A DNA stretch of 64,000 nucleotides from Phycisphaerales bacterium (GCA_030749435.1 JASMKH010000006.1:1-64000); one strand, 5' to 3'; shown: positions 35,444 to 44,852, counted from the stretch's first letter. Made by a program: numbers and translations. Notes: generated by a model from the sequence alone, not told the origin.

Positions 35444-36268
35444 GTGTTCGCCCCCGTGCCATCGGATCTTCTCAGCATCGACCTTCTGGAACTGCTCATC
35501 GAGTTGGCAGTCATCTGGTTCGTGGTCTACTTCACTGTCCGCTTTCTGCGGGGAACCCGGGGGGCGGGCATCGTCAAGGGTTTCGCAGTACTGCTGGCGG
35601 CCTTTGTCATTCTGCAACTGCTCGGGCTGGGAACAGAGCGGCTGGCGCGACTCAACTTCATCGTCAACTACCTCGTCGGAATCGTCGCGGTGCTGCTCAT
35701 CGTGATCTTCCAACCCGAACTTCGACAGGCAACCATGCGGCTCGGGCAAGCAAGGCTGTTGCGACCGGGGCGCCGGGAAGCGGCCGACTCCAGAGTTGAC
35801 GCGATCGCCGAGGCGGTCGGATTCCTGAGTCGCAGCCAGTTCGGCGCGATCATCGCCATCGAGCGGAACATTCGGCTGGGCAGCCTGATCGAAGGCGGTC
35901 AGCCGCTGGATGCGCGACTCAATCCAGCACTCCTCGAGTCGATCTTCTGGCCCAACAGCCCGCTGCACGATCTCGGGGTCGTCATCCGCGGCGAGCGAGT
36001 GCTTGCTGCGGGTGTTCAATTCCCGTTGGCCGAGGACGGCGTGCTCCCCGCGAAGTATGGATCGCGGCACCGTGCTGCGGTCGGACTGTCCGCCGAGTCC
36101 GACTGTCTGGTCATCGTCGTGAGCGAGGAGTCCGGCACGGTGAGCATTGCCGATGCGGGGAGTCTGGAGAGCCCGATCGCCACCGATCGGCTCGCCGAGA
36201 CACTTCGTCGCCACCTGCACGACTCCCTCGACGAGATCGTCGTGGAATCACAGGGAGACGCGGCATGA
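35444..36268 (+). CDS. cdaA: Diadenylate cyclase CdaA-type (DGA motif altered)
   Basis: 274 residues from GTG 35444 (a second GTG lies 12 nt further). Three N-terminal membrane helices (LLELLIELAVIWFVVYFTV, GFAVLLAAFVILQLLGLG, IVNYLVGIVAVLLIVIF) precede the DAC domain. Seen: IFWPNSPLHDLGVVIRGERVLAAG and SRHRAAVGLS, with RHR intact at about 208. The DGA motif, usual in LHDGAVI, reads LHDLGVV (about 173): the metal-binding Asp stays, but Gly-Ala is Leu-Gly. Makes c-di-AMP from two ATP. ybbR follows with an ATGA overlap, as in the classical cdaA-cdaR pair. Confidence 0.92.
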   Translation: MFAPVPSDLLSIDLLELLIELAVIWFVVYFTVRFLRGTRGAGIVKGFAVLLAAFVILQLLGLGTERLARLNFIVNYLVGIVAVLLIVIFQPELRQATMRLGQARLLRPGRREAADSRVDAIAEAVGFLSRSQFGAIIAIERNIRLGSLIEGGQPLDARLNPALLESIFWPNSPLHDLGVVIRGERVLAAGVQFPLAEDGVLPAKYGSRHRAAVGLSAESDCLVIVVSEESGTVSIADAGSLESPIATDRLAETLRRHLHDSLDEIVVESQGDAA

Positions 36269-37278
36269 GGTGGCCCCGTGAGTTCGGAACAATCGTTCTG
36301 GTCACCGTCGTCACGCTGTTGATCTGGCTCCTGGCAGCGGCCAAGACACGACAGATCGAAACGCTGGCGGGCCGGCTGGAGTTCACGGTGGCCAGCGACG
36401 CCGCCGGAGATCGATTCCAGGTCTCGCCTGCCCAGATCCCGGTCACAGTCACGCTCGAGGGCCCGGCGATCAGCGTCCGCGAGGCCCGCAACCTGCTCAC
36501 CTCGTCCCCGATCCAGATTCCGCTGCCTGCAGAGCATGGCGCTCAGGAGATTTCGCCGCTCATCCGACTGCTCCAGAGCGCCCAGATGATCGCCGAGACC
36601 GGCGTCACGATCGTCGGGGTCGATCCTCCGGCGGCCATCGTGGACATCACCGAGTTCGTGAGTCGCACCGCCGTCACGCGAGCAGACATTCAGACGGCTT
36701 CGACCGTTCAGGACGTGTCGGTGACACCTAAGGAAGTAAGCGTTCGAGCGCCTCGCAACGTCATCCACGATCTGCCCGAGACCATTGTCGTGGACGCCGT
36801 GGTGGATCCCCGGGATGTCGCCAGACTCGAGCCCGGCGTCCTGCATACCGTCGAGTGTGCGCTCATGCTGCCTGAGATGCTGCGATTGCCGGCATCCGTC
36901 ACGATTGATCCGCCCACGGCACTCGTGTCTTTCCAACTCGTCGCACGACAGCGGCGGGCCGTCGTCCCCCGAGTTCGCATCCAGATCATCTCGACACCGC
37001 AGGACTTCGAGGCCTACGCAATCGAACTCACGCAAGCAATGCTTACCGATGTCACCATCGAAGCGTCCCCCGAGGACATCTCAGAAGTACAGGCGGGCCG
37101 CGCGCAGGTGATCGGCGTGGTACACCTGTCCACGAATGACAAGGAGCGTGGCATCGAGTCGAAGCCGATCTCGTTCTTTGCCATCCTCAATGCGGACGGG
37201 ACCGCAACTCCGATCACCGCCACGGTGAAGGACGATGCCCACCCGGCCGTATCGCTTACGATTACATCTTCGAAGTAG
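36265..37278 (+). CDS. ybbR: YbbR-domain protein (CdaR), regulator of the diadenylate cyclase
   Basis: 337 residues. A single N-terminal membrane helix (IVLVTVVTLLIWLLAA) then about three YbbR-type beta domains, e.g. VSPAQIPVTVTLEGPAISV and QDVSVTPKEVSVRAPRNVI, and DPPTALVSFQLV. CdaR-type proteins sit in the envelope and modulate CdaA. The ATGA overlap with cdaA supports that pairing. Its stop (TAG 37276-37278) abuts the tyrS stop on the other strand with no gap. Confidence 0.88.
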   Translation: MRWPREFGTIVLVTVVTLLIWLLAAAKTRQIETLAGRLEFTVASDAAGDRFQVSPAQIPVTVTLEGPAISVREARNLLTSSPIQIPLPAEHGAQEISPLIRLLQSAQMIAETGVTIVGVDPPAAIVDITEFVSRTAVTRADIQTASTVQDVSVTPKEVSVRAPRNVIHDLPETIVVDAVVDPRDVARLEPGVLHTVECALMLPEMLRLPASVTIDPPTALVSFQLVARQRRAVVPRVRIQIISTPQDFEAYAIELTQAMLTDVTIEASPEDISEVQAGRAQVIGVVHLSTNDKERGIESKPISFFAILNADGTATPITATVKDDAHPAVSLTITSSK

Positions 37279-38592
37279 TCACTGCCAGCGGGTGCAGTGC
37301 CATGCCTTCTTGCCCCGCCTGAGCAGAATCGTTCTGCCGTGAAGCAGATCGTCAGCCACCAGCATTCGCGCGGCGGCAGTGTTGGGGGGAAGTTTCTGGC
37401 CGTTGACCGAGATGCTGCCGCTTGAGAGGAATTGTCTGGCCTCACGTTTTGAGGCGGCGAGTCCTGTCTCAGCCAATACCTCAACAACCGCAATGCCATC
37501 GCCATCGAGTGCTGGTCGGGCGTGCTGGCTGGACGCCACGTCGGCGAAGACCGCCTCGAGCATGGCCTCATCCAGTTCACGGATGTCACCGCCGAAGAGG
37601 GCCGCCGCAGCTGCTTCCACCCGCTTCACTTCGTCGTTGCCGTGCATCATCGCGGTCACTTGCTGCGCCAGGACACGCTGCGCCTCACGCTCGTGGGCCG
37701 CAGCGGCGTGCCTGCGTTCGAGCGCCTCGATCTCTTCCCTGCCCAGAAACGTAAAGAACCGCAGGAACTTCCCGGCATCCTCATCGCTGGCATTGAGCCA
37801 GAACTGATAGAAGGCCCAGGGCGAGGTCTGCGGCGCCGTCAGCCAGACGACCCCCGACTCCGTCTTCCCGAACTTCGTGCCGTCGGCCTTGGTGACCAGC
37901 GGCGCGGTGATCCCGAATCCGCGGGCGACACGCTCTGGCTCACGCTGCATGGACCGCCGAATGAGGTCGATGCCCGCCACGATGTTCCCGTACTGATCGG
38001 ACCCCGCCAGTTGCACCGTGCAGTCCTGCGTCCGGCGGAGATGCAGAAAGTCATAGGCCTGCAGGATCATGTAGGAGAACTCGGTGTACGAGATCCCCTG
38101 CTCGCGGTTGTGCAGCCGCTCACGAACCGAGTCCTTCTGAATCATCACGTTGACCGAGAAGTGCTTTCCGACGTCCCGCAGTACGTCGATCAATCTCAGA
38201 TCACAGAGCCAGTCGGCGTTGTTGACAATCGTGGCCGCGTTGGGCGCGCCGCTGTCGAAGTCCAGTACGGCTCCGAAGATCTTCCGCTGGGCAGCGACAT
38301 TGGCTTCCACGACCTCTCTTGTCCTCAGCGACCGCTCCGCCTCCTTCCCGGACGGGTCGCCGATGAGCCCGGTTCCGCCACCCATCAGCACAATGGGCCG
38401 GTGCCCTGCCCGCTGCCAATGGGCGAGCAGCATCATCGGCACGAGATTGCCGATCGTGAGACTCTCCGCCGTAGGATCGAAACCGCAATAACACGTCCGC
38501 ATGTCCTCGGCCAGGAAGGCTGGAAGCGCCTCGTCCGCGGTCGTCTGGTGGAGAAGGCCCCGCCATCGCAATTCCTGCAGCACATCCGTCAT
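37279..38592 (-). CDS. tyrS: Tyrosyl-tRNA synthetase
   Basis: 437 residues, class Ic. Seen: YCGFDPTAESLTIGNLVPMM (HIGH-like motif as TIGN region, about 37-56), GGGTGLIGDPSGK, QLAGSDQYGNI (tyrosine pocket) and KFGKTESGVVWL (KMSKS-like), then a C-terminal S4-like domain with ASKREARQFLSSGSISVNGQ. Start ATG 38592 with AAGGAG 10 nt upstream. Charges tRNA-Tyr. Downstream of pheS and a small membrane protein on the same strand. Confidence 0.97.
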   Translation of the reverse strand: MTDVLQELRWRGLLHQTTADEALPAFLAEDMRTCYCGFDPTAESLTIGNLVPMMLLAHWQRAGHRPIVLMGGGTGLIGDPSGKEAERSLRTREVVEANVAAQRKIFGAVLDFDSGAPNAATIVNNADWLCDLRLIDVLRDVGKHFSVNVMIQKDSVRERLHNREQGISYTEFSYMILQAYDFLHLRRTQDCTVQLAGSDQYGNIVAGIDLIRRSMQREPERVARGFGITAPLVTKADGTKFGKTESGVVWLTAPQTSPWAFYQFWLNASDEDAGKFLRFFTFLGREEIEALERRHAAAAHEREAQRVLAQQVTAMMHGNDEVKRVEAAAAALFGGDIRELDEAMLEAVFADVASSQHARPALDGDGIAVVEVLAETGLAASKREARQFLSSGSISVNGQKLPPNTAAARMLVADDLLHGRTILLRRGKKAWHCTRWQ

Positions 38593-38597
38593 GAGGT

Positions 38598-39182
38598 CTA
38601 CGCTCCTTGTCGCCTCCGCGTCGTGGCGAGTACCAGAATCGGCCAGATGCATACTGCGATGGTCGTGACGGCAATCGCCCCGATCGTGAATGCACGCAAG
38701 GACTCCTCTGTCAGCGGCGGCGTAGCGGCCGCTGCCTCGTCACCTTGGGCCAGGTCAGCCTGCATGGCCTGGAACGACGCGGCAACAACCTCATCCAACC
38801 AGTAGATCGCGCCGAGCACGCCGATGATGGCCACCACGATTCGGGCGACCGCCCAGATCCGCAACCCGGTTCGACCCCACGCAGCTCCCGACACGCTGCC
38901 GCTTCCGGCCACGATGAGCCACAGTCCCAAGAGCACTCCGGCGATGTAGCCCCCCGCCTCAAACGCCCGATGCCCCGATGACTGCGGCGGTTGGTTCTGG
39001 GGCACATCGGTCATCGTTGAGGCGAACATGCTCCGCAGTCCCTGTCCGCCCCAGCACAGAATGCCCAGGCAGCCGATCACAATCGACACGACCGCAACCC
39101 ACTGTGGCACACTGGCCCGCGAAAGCGGCGCGAGTCCGGGGTCGCTCAATCCTGAAAATCCACCCTGCCCTTCACTCATCAT
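38598..39182 (-). CDS. Small integral membrane protein, function unknown
   Basis: 194 residues, four hydrophobic segments: WVAVVSIVIGCLGILCWGG, GYIAGVLLGLWLIVAGSGS, AVARIVVAIIGVLGAIYWL and TIGAIAVTTIAVCIWPILVLA. Segments 2 and 3 are separated by a short basic loop. A Gln/Asp/Glu-rich stretch (QADLAQGDEAAAATPPLTEE) lies before the last helix. Spaced 5 nt from tyrS and 19 nt from pheS, so it is probably in one transcript with both synthetases. No family recognised. Confidence 0.65.
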   Translation of the reverse strand: MMSEGQGGFSGLSDPGLAPLSRASVPQWVAVVSIVIGCLGILCWGGQGLRSMFASTMTDVPQNQPPQSSGHRAFEAGGYIAGVLLGLWLIVAGSGSVSGAAWGRTGLRIWAVARIVVAIIGVLGAIYWLDEVVAASFQAMQADLAQGDEAAAATPPLTEESLRAFTIGAIAVTTIAVCIWPILVLATTRRRQGA

Positions 39183-39201
39183 CGGTTGTACCCCTGCCTC
39201 A

Positions 39202-40182
39202 TCAGAATTGTCTCAGGAATCTGGCATCGTTCTCAAACAGCCAGCGAATGTCGGCGATGCCGTATTTGCGCATGGCAATGCGTTCCACACCAAGGCCGAA
39301 CGCGAATCCGGACCAGGTCTCCGGGTCAAGACCGACGGCCGTCAGGACGTTGGGATCGACCAGACCGCATCCACCGAGTTCGACCCACTGCCACTGCCCC
39401 TTGATCCGCATCTTCATGTCGACTTCCGCAGACGGCTCGGTGAATGGGAAGAAACTCGGTCGCATCCGCACTTCGGCTTCTTCGCCAAAATAGGCGTGCG
39501 CAAACCCGAGCAGCGTGCTCTTGAGATCAACCATCGTGACGCCACGATCAACCCAAAGCCCCTCAACCTGATGAAACATGCTGAAGTGGGTCGCGTCGTG
39601 CGTGTCCGGCCGATACACCCGCCCGGCTGCCACGATGCGGACCGGCGGAGGTGTGTTCTCCAGCACCCGGATCTGCACCGTCGAGGTCTGTGAGCGGAGC
39701 ATGCCCCCTCCGTCGAGATAGAAGTTGTCAATGGGCTCACGGGCGGGGTGGGACTCGGGCACGTTGAGCGCCGTGAAGTTGTGCCACTCGTCCTCGACCT
39801 CAGGGCCCGTTGCCGGCTCGAAGCCCATTCTGGCGAAGACCTCCAGAATCTCGGCGATGGTGCGGCTGATAATGTGCCGCTGACCGAGACCCGTTGGAGC
39901 ACCCGGCTCGGTCACGTCGAGCGTCGGGCCGCTCGGAGTCCGCTGGCCCGCTCCCCTTCGCTCGGTGTAGGCCGCTTCGAGCGTCTTCTTCATCGCATTC
40001 ATCCGCTGGCCGAACGCCGGGCGACCTTCCGGCGGAACGTCCTTCATGCGGCCCATGAGCGACTTCAAGCGACCCTTCGAACCAAGCCAATCGATGCGCC
40101 ATGCCTCGATCGCGGCGGCATCCCCAGCTGCGTCGAGGTCTGCCAATGCCGCAGATTCAGTGGTGTCCAGTTCAGCGAGCAT
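39202..40182 (-). CDS. pheS: Phenylalanyl-tRNA synthetase alpha subunit
   Basis: 326 residues, class IIc. Seen: the N-terminal coiled-coil region with DWLGSKGRLKSLMGRM, FARMGFEPATGPEVEDEWHNFTALNVPESHPAR (motif 1 region), SQTSTVQIRVLE, RVYRPDTHDATHFSMFHQVEG (motif 2) and SGFAFGLGVERIAMRKYGI (motif 3). pheT, the usual neighbour, is missing from this window. Lies just downstream of the ribosomal operon hairpin. Confidence 0.97.
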   Translation of the reverse strand: MLAELDTTESAALADLDAAGDAAAIEAWRIDWLGSKGRLKSLMGRMKDVPPEGRPAFGQRMNAMKKTLEAAYTERRGAGQRTPSGPTLDVTEPGAPTGLGQRHIISRTIAEILEVFARMGFEPATGPEVEDEWHNFTALNVPESHPAREPIDNFYLDGGGMLRSQTSTVQIRVLENTPPPVRIVAAGRVYRPDTHDATHFSMFHQVEGLWVDRGVTMVDLKSTLLGFAHAYFGEEAEVRMRPSFFPFTEPSAEVDMKMRIKGQWQWVELGGCGLVDPNVLTAVGLDPETWSGFAFGLGVERIAMRKYGIADIRWLFENDARFLRQF

Positions 40183-40201
40183 GTTGGGGAAGGATACGAG
40201 A

Positions 40202-40240
40202 AATGGGGTCAGATACCTGCATCAGGTACCTGACCCCATT
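40202..40240 (-). terminator. Long hairpin between rplQ and pheS
   Basis: An 18-bp stem with one internal A:C mismatch (outer part 40202-40212 with 40230-40240, inner part TACCTG/CAGGTA, loop CAT). It lies 24 nt beyond the rplQ stop and 20 nt before the pheS start. Only a short T-rich tail follows on the minus strand, so it is a probable but imperfect terminator, or a REP-like element. Confidence 0.6.
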
Positions 40241-40264
40241 GAAGAAGCATTCAATTCAATGACG

Positions 40265-41026
40265 CTACTCGTCGGACTTCTTCTCGTCGTCCGCCTCAGC
40301 AGTGTCCTCGTCACCCTCTGCCGCCGCTTCGGCGCCCTTCTCGATATCGGGCGCATCGGTGGCCGCAGCCTCCTCGGTTGCCTCATCAGCAGCGACTTCA
40401 GCCTCTGCCTCTTCGACTCCCGCATCCTCAACGACGGCTTCCTCGGCCACCGCCCCACCCTTACGCAGAGACGCTGCGAAGGCAGTGCGGCGATCGGCCT
40501 GCTGGCGTCGCGAGGACGTCCCGCCACCGATCTGAGCACCTTGCTCCTCACCGACGAGTTGGAGAATGACGATGTCACCTCCGTCTCCGAGCCGGTGCCG
40601 TCCCGTCCGAACGACTCGCGTGTAGCCACCATCCCGGTCACGGAAACGGTCCGCCACTGCCGTCATGACGTGCTGCACAAGCCTCGGAGACTTCCTCAGT
40701 TCGCCATATCGATTGAACTCGATATCGGAGGCTGCGGGAAGATCGAACCATGGGTTGTCCTTGCGGGAGTCGGGCACGTTGGGATCGGCGACCCATGCAT
40801 GGATCTTGCGATCATTCAAACGCGACTCGATCTGCCGGCGCGCCTGAAGCCCACCCTTCTTGGCAATCGTGATGATCTTCTCGACGAAAGGCTGCACCGC
40901 CTTGGCCTTGGGCATGGTCGTTTCGATCTGACCGTGCTCAAAGAGCCCTGCGGCAAGGTTGCGAAGCATCGCGCGGCGATGTTCGCTGTCTCGATTCAGT
41001 TGTTTGCCTTGTATGCGATTCCGCAT
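40265..41026 (-). CDS. rplQ: 50S ribosomal protein bL17, with internal insertion and acidic tail
   Basis: 253 residues, about twice the usual ~120. Seen: MRNRIQGKQLNRDSEHRRAMLRNLAAGLFEHGQIETT, then after the RQIESRL segment an extra ~30 residues (AWVADPNVPDSRKDNPWFDL area) before RFRDRDGGYTRVVRTGRHRLGD, and a ~85-residue Ala/Glu/Asp-rich tail. The core is otherwise normal. Start ATG 41026 with AGGAG 7 nt upstream. Last gene of the ribosomal superoperon. Confidence 0.95.
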   Translation of the reverse strand: MRNRIQGKQLNRDSEHRRAMLRNLAAGLFEHGQIETTMPKAKAVQPFVEKIITIAKKGGLQARRQIESRLNDRKIHAWVADPNVPDSRKDNPWFDLPAASDIEFNRYGELRKSPRLVQHVMTAVADRFRDRDGGYTRVVRTGRHRLGDGGDIVILQLVGEEQGAQIGGGTSSRRQQADRRTAFAASLRKGGAVAEEAVVEDAGVEEAEAEVAADEATEEAAATDAPDIEKGAEAAAEGDEDTAEADDEKKSDE

Positions 41027-41079
41027 GACACATCTCCTGGCTCCCACGCCGCCTCACGGGGGCGGAGAGTCTCTCGGCC

Positions 41080-42105
41080 TCAGCCGTTGTACGCCCCTTC
41101 GGGAACGGTGAATCCTTCGGGAAGACGCATGCCGAGCGCGAGTCCCATCTCTTCAAGCTTCTTGACGATCTCACGAAGCGATGTTTTCCCGAAACTCCGC
41201 AGCGCCAGCAGTTCCGCTTCACTCCGAATGACGAGTTCCGCGACCGTCGCAATCGCAGCGGACTCAAGGCAGTTGCTCGAGCGCACCGTCAGGTCAAGTT
41301 CGGTCACGGGGGTGTTGAGTTTATTGATCAGGCTGTCGTCGACCGCAGCAGCGGCGGCGGCCTCATCCGACACGCGCATCTCGCCGGGCTCTTCGACCTG
41401 TACGAACGGGTTGAGGTGCTTGCGAAGGATCTTCGAGGCCTCGGTCAGCGCCATCTCCGGCGTCACGGTCGCGTCGGTCCACACATCCATGACGAGCCGG
41501 TCGAAGTTGGTCTTCTGGCCCACCCGGGTGTCTTCCACTCGGAAGCGAACTCGAAGTACAGGGCTGTAGATCGCGTCCACCTCAATCTGCCCGATGACCT
41601 GCTCCTCCGCGCTGCGAAGGTGCCGCTCGCTCGCGGGCGAATACCCGCGACCGCGATTGACGGTCATCTCAATGTCGAGATCGACGGACTCCGTCAGCGT
41701 GGCAATCTGCTGATCAGGGTTCAGAATCCGAATCGCCGGATCAGCCTCGATGAGGTCGGCCGTCACGGCACCCGGGCCACTGGCTCGAAGGCTCATCGTC
41801 TTGGCCCCCTCGTCATCGGTGTCGATCGCGACGACCAGGCCCTTGAGGTTCAGCAGCAGGTCCGTGACGTCCTCCTTCATACCGGGAATCGTCGTGAACT
41901 CATGCTCAACGCCGCCGACGGACACCGTCGTGATCGCGGCACCCTCGATGCTGCTCAGCAGAATCCGGCGAAGGCTGTTTCCGATGGTCGTGCCGAAACC
42001 CCGCTCAAGGGGCTCGACGGTGAAGCGGGCGAATGAATCGGTGCGGGACTCGGCGTCCACATCGACTCGGGCCGGCAACTCAAGACCTCTCCATCGAACG
42101 TGCAT
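41080..42105 (-). CDS. rpoA: RNA polymerase alpha subunit
   Basis: 341 residues. N-terminal dimerisation domain with RFTVEPLERGFGTTIGNSLRRILLSSIEGAA and NRGRGYSPA, acting in assembly with beta/beta'. C-terminal domain contains the promoter/activator-contact helix region RSSNCLESAAIATVAELV and SFGKTSLREIVKKLEEMGLALGM. Start ATG 42105 with AGGAG 7 nt upstream. rpsD, normally near, is elsewhere; a 136-nt gap separates rpsK from rpoA. Confidence 0.98.
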   Translation of the reverse strand: MHVRWRGLELPARVDVDAESRTDSFARFTVEPLERGFGTTIGNSLRRILLSSIEGAAITTVSVGGVEHEFTTIPGMKEDVTDLLLNLKGLVVAIDTDDEGAKTMSLRASGPGAVTADLIEADPAIRILNPDQQIATLTESVDLDIEMTVNRGRGYSPASERHLRSAEEQVIGQIEVDAIYSPVLRVRFRVEDTRVGQKTNFDRLVMDVWTDATVTPEMALTEASKILRKHLNPFVQVEEPGEMRVSDEAAAAAAVDDSLINKLNTPVTELDLTVRSSNCLESAAIATVAELVIRSEAELLALRSFGKTSLREIVKKLEEMGLALGMRLPEGFTVPEGAYNG

Positions 42106-42241
42106 GTCAATACTCCTGAATACGCAGCAGATGTTTCCAAATGGACTCGATCCGGATCTCACGGTCGTACGCCGCACTACTGCTCGCGGCGAACGCCTTC
42201 TTCATCCGAACCGACGCGCCCCACGCGGGGAGCCGATTCAC

Positions 42242-42613
42242 TCAGCAGCGGCGCTGCTTCTTGGGCCGACATCCGTTGTGCGGAATCGGCGTATGGTCTT
42301 CCACGGCAGTCACGATGAGCCCGGCGTGATCGAGCCCGGTGATGGCGGCCTCGCGACCGCCGCCAGGGCCCTTGACGCGAACTTCCACCTCACGAACACC
42401 CATTCGCTTGGCCTTTGACGCCGAGCGTTCGGCTGCGCGGGTCGCGGCGAACGGGGTCGCCTTTCGCGCCCCCTTGAAGCCGACCGTGCCTGCGGAGTCC
42501 CAGCAGAGTGTCTCTCCACCAAGATCCGTGAAGGTGATGATCGTGTTGTTGAACGAGGCGGTCACGTAGACGATCGCCTTGCCGATGTTCTTTCTGGCTT
42601 TCTTCTTGGCCAT
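42242..42613 (-). CDS. rpsK: 30S ribosomal protein uS11
   Basis: 123 residues. [33 protein letters not shown] near the N-terminus, [35 protein letters not shown] and the basic tail [18 protein letters not shown]. Length and sequence are normal. Forms part of the small-subunit platform. Confidence 0.97.
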   Translation of the reverse strand: MAKKKARKNIGKAIVYVTASFNNTIITFTDLGGETLCWDSAGTVGFKGARKATPFAATRAAERSASKAKRMGVREVEVRVKGPGGGREAAITGLDHAGLIVTAVEDHTPIPHNGCRPKKQRRC

Positions 42614-42662
42614 GTGTACTTCCTCCGGACCATGTCCGGCTCAGATCCTCACGCTCGTGCGA

Positions 42663-43037
42663 TCACTTGACGCCCTTCTTACCTGCAACGGTGCGCTTCC
42701 TGCCCTTGCGGGTCCGGGCGTTGCACTTGGTCCGCTGCCCTCGAACTGGCAGTCCGCGGCGATGTCGATCACCCCGGTAACTCCGAATGTCCCGGAGGCG
42801 TTGCACGTTCTGGGCCACATGCCGCCGCAGGGCACCCTCGACCAGATACCCGTCATCGATGATGCCGGCGATCTGAACGACGTCCGCTTCCGACAGATCT
42901 CCGGCGCGGAGGTCCGGATCAACGCCCGCCTGCTCCAGAATCAAGTCCGCAAAGCGCGGGCCGATCCCGTGGATGTACCGGAGGGAGTACCGGATCTTCT
43001 TCTTCTCTGGAATGTCGATGCCTGCAATACGTGGCAT
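42663..43037 (-). CDS. rpsM: 30S ribosomal protein uS13
   Basis: 124 residues from ATG 43037. MPRIAGIDIPEKKKIRYSLRYIHGIG, ...VEGALRRHVAQNVQRLRDIRSYRG, RHRRGLPVRGQRTKCNARTRKGRKRTVAGKKG. Sits in the head, contacting P-site tRNA and the 50S subunit. Confidence 0.97.
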   Translation of the reverse strand: MPRIAGIDIPEKKKIRYSLRYIHGIGPRFADLILEQAGVDPDLRAGDLSEADVVQIAGIIDDGYLVEGALRRHVAQNVQRLRDIRSYRGDRHRRGLPVRGQRTKCNARTRKGRKRTVAGKKGVK

Positions 43038-43068
43038 GGTTTCGCTCCGTCGTGTCGCCTGGCGGCGA

Positions 43069-43185
43069 TCAGCCCTGCCGCTGCTTGAGCCGCGGATTCT
43101 TCTTGTTGATGACATACCGGCGACCCTTGCGGATCACGATCTGGCAGTCCTTGGTCTTTCTCTTGATGCTGCTTTTGACTTTCAT
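43069..43185 (-). CDS. rpmJ: 50S ribosomal protein bL36, zinc-free form
   Basis: 38 residues, ATG 43185 to TGA 43069. Reads [38 protein letters not shown]. The length and ends are those of bL36, but of the usual zinc ligands (Cys11, Cys14, Cys27, His33) only Cys14 is left; Thr, Asn and Leu replace the others. Lies between rpsM and infA, the usual place. Confidence 0.93.
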   Translation of the reverse strand: MKVKSSIKRKTKDCQIVIRKGRRYVINKKNPRLKQRQG

Positions 43186-43204
43186 GGTGCTTTCCGTTTC
43201 GGTC

Positions 43205-43420
43205 CTACTGGCGGTAGACGATGCGTCCCTTGGTCATGTCGTAGGGACTGATCTCGACCTTGACGGTGTCGCCGGGAAGAATGCGGATGTAGAACTTTCG
43301 CATTCGACCGCTGATGTACGCGAGAATCTTCTGGCCGTTCTCCAGTTCAACCATGAACCGGGTATCGGGCAGCGCCTCGGTGACGACGGCGTCGAGGACG
43401 ATCTTTTCCTCTTTTGCCAT
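43205..43420 (-). CDS. infA: Translation initiation factor IF-1
   Basis: 71 residues from ATG 43420. [75 protein letters not shown] OB fold, positions 1-71. It binds the ribosomal A site during initiation. map and adk, often between secY and infA, are absent. Confidence 0.97.
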   Translation of the reverse strand: MAKEEKIVLDAVVTEALPDTRFMVELENGQKILAYISGRMRKFYIRILPGDTVKVEISPYDMTKGRIVYRQ

Positions 43421-43442
43421 GAACTGCGTCCCTGGGGACCTC

Positions 43443-44852
43443 CTATGAACGGGTGGCGGACCCGCCACCCCTCCGGGCCGCATCGGGCCCAGTGATAAAT
43501 CCGCTGTAATTACGCATGAGCAGGTTCGCTTCGATGCGCTGGATGAGATCCAGACCCACGCTGACCACGATCAGCAGTCCGGTACCGCCCAGGAAGCTCG
43601 AAACGAAGAATGGTATGTCCATGTATCTGGCCACCATCGAGGGAATCACCGCGATGATCGCGAGGAACCCGGCGCCGACATAGGTGATCCGCTCGACCAC
43701 TGTCTCCAGGTACTCGGCCGTTCGAGGTCCCGGTCGAAGGCCCGGGATGAAACTCCCGTTCTCCCGCAACTGCTGCGACATGTCGTCAGGACTGAAGACA
43801 ACAGTCGTCCAGAAGTAACTGAAGAAGTAGATCAGGATGATTTCGCACACGATGTACGGATACTCCCCGAACTGGAAGTTCCGATTCATGAAGTACACGA
43901 TGTTCTGCCACCACAGCGGCGAGTCCTGGGACACCGATGTGGCGAGGTAGCCGAGGAACGACGAAGGGAAGATCAGCAGCGACGAGGCGAAGATGATTGG
44001 CATCACGCCCGCGTGATTGACCCGCAGTGGCAGGTAGTGCTTCTGTCCGCCGTAGGTGCGGCGGCCACGCGTATGTTTCGCCTGCTGAATCGGGATCCTC
44101 CGCTGCGCGACCGTAATGAGAATCGAACCCGCGACCACGATCACGAATGCGACGATCAGGAACAGGATGCCGAGCACCCCGACGCTCCCTTCACCACTCT
44201 GCAGCGAGAAGTCGACGTTGTTCGCCAGCCAACCGATCGCCATCGGCATCTGGGACACAATTCCCGCCGTCAGAATGAGGGAAACACCGTTACCGATGCC
44301 GTACTTGTCGATCTGCTCGCCCAGCCACATCAGGAAGATGCTGCCCGCCGTCAGCGCGGTCAATCCGGAGAAGTAGAAGACCAGGATGCCCGTCTGCGTC
44401 CGGAACTGCGGCTGCACCAGCCCCTGCCCCTGCAGGAACTTCATCCACATGAAGCCCTGAATCACGCACATGGCGATCGTGGCGTACCGCGTCCACTCGG
44501 TGATCTTCTGCTGACCGCTGGCCCCCTCCTTCTTGAGTTCCTGAAGCCGCGGAACCGCAGACTGCAGCAACTGGAAGATGATCGACGCGGTGATGTAGGG
44601 CATGATGCCCAGGCCGAAAATAGTCGACTGCTTGAAGGAGCCGCCAGAGAAGACCGACACGTATTCGAGCAACTTGCCGAATCCGGTGGCCTCAGTGGCC
44701 GACTGGCGAGCGAGTTCCTCAAGCTGCGTCTGATCGACCCCGACGAGCGGAATCCAGAAGCCGATGCGATAGATCGCGATCATCGCAAGTGTGAACAGCA
44801 CACGGTTGCGAAGTTCGGGAATCTTCAAGATGTTGAGAACGGCGTTGAACAT
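43443..44852 (-). CDS. secY: Preprotein translocase subunit SecY
   Basis: 469 residues, ten membrane helices. N-terminal [25 protein letters not shown], then [24 protein letters not shown] helix 2 (here [19 protein letters not shown]), the [15 protein letters not shown] cytoplasmic loop, [15 protein letters not shown] (helix 7 plug area) and the pore ring helices. C-terminal [26 protein letters not shown]. Channel of the Sec system. Between infA and rplO. Confidence 0.98.
   Translation of the reverse strand: MFNAVLNILKIPELRNRVLFTLAMIAIYRIGFWIPLVGVDQTQLEELARQSATEATGFGKLLEYVSVFSGGSFKQSTIFGLGIMPYITASIIFQLLQSAVPRLQELKKEGASGQQKITEWTRYATIAMCVIQGFMWMKFLQGQGLVQPQFRTQTGILVFYFSGLTALTAGSIFLMWLGEQIDKYGIGNGVSLILTAGIVSQMPMAIGWLANNVDFSLQSGEGSVGVLGILFLIVAFVIVVAGSILITVAQRRIPIQQAKHTRGRRTYGGQKHYLPLRVNHAGVMPIIFASSLLIFPSSFLGYLATSVSQDSPLWWQNIVYFMNRNFQFGEYPYIVCEIILIYFFSYFWTTVVFSPDDMSQQLRENGSFIPGLRPGPRTAEYLETVVERITYVGAGFLAIIAVIPSMVARYMDIPFFVSSFLGGTGLLIVVSVGLDLIQRIEANLLMRNYSGFITGPDAARRGGGSATRS

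Noticed and set aside
40046..41569. 507-codon plus-strand frame
   Set aside because: Lies over pheS, rplQ and rpoA on the other strand, without motifs.
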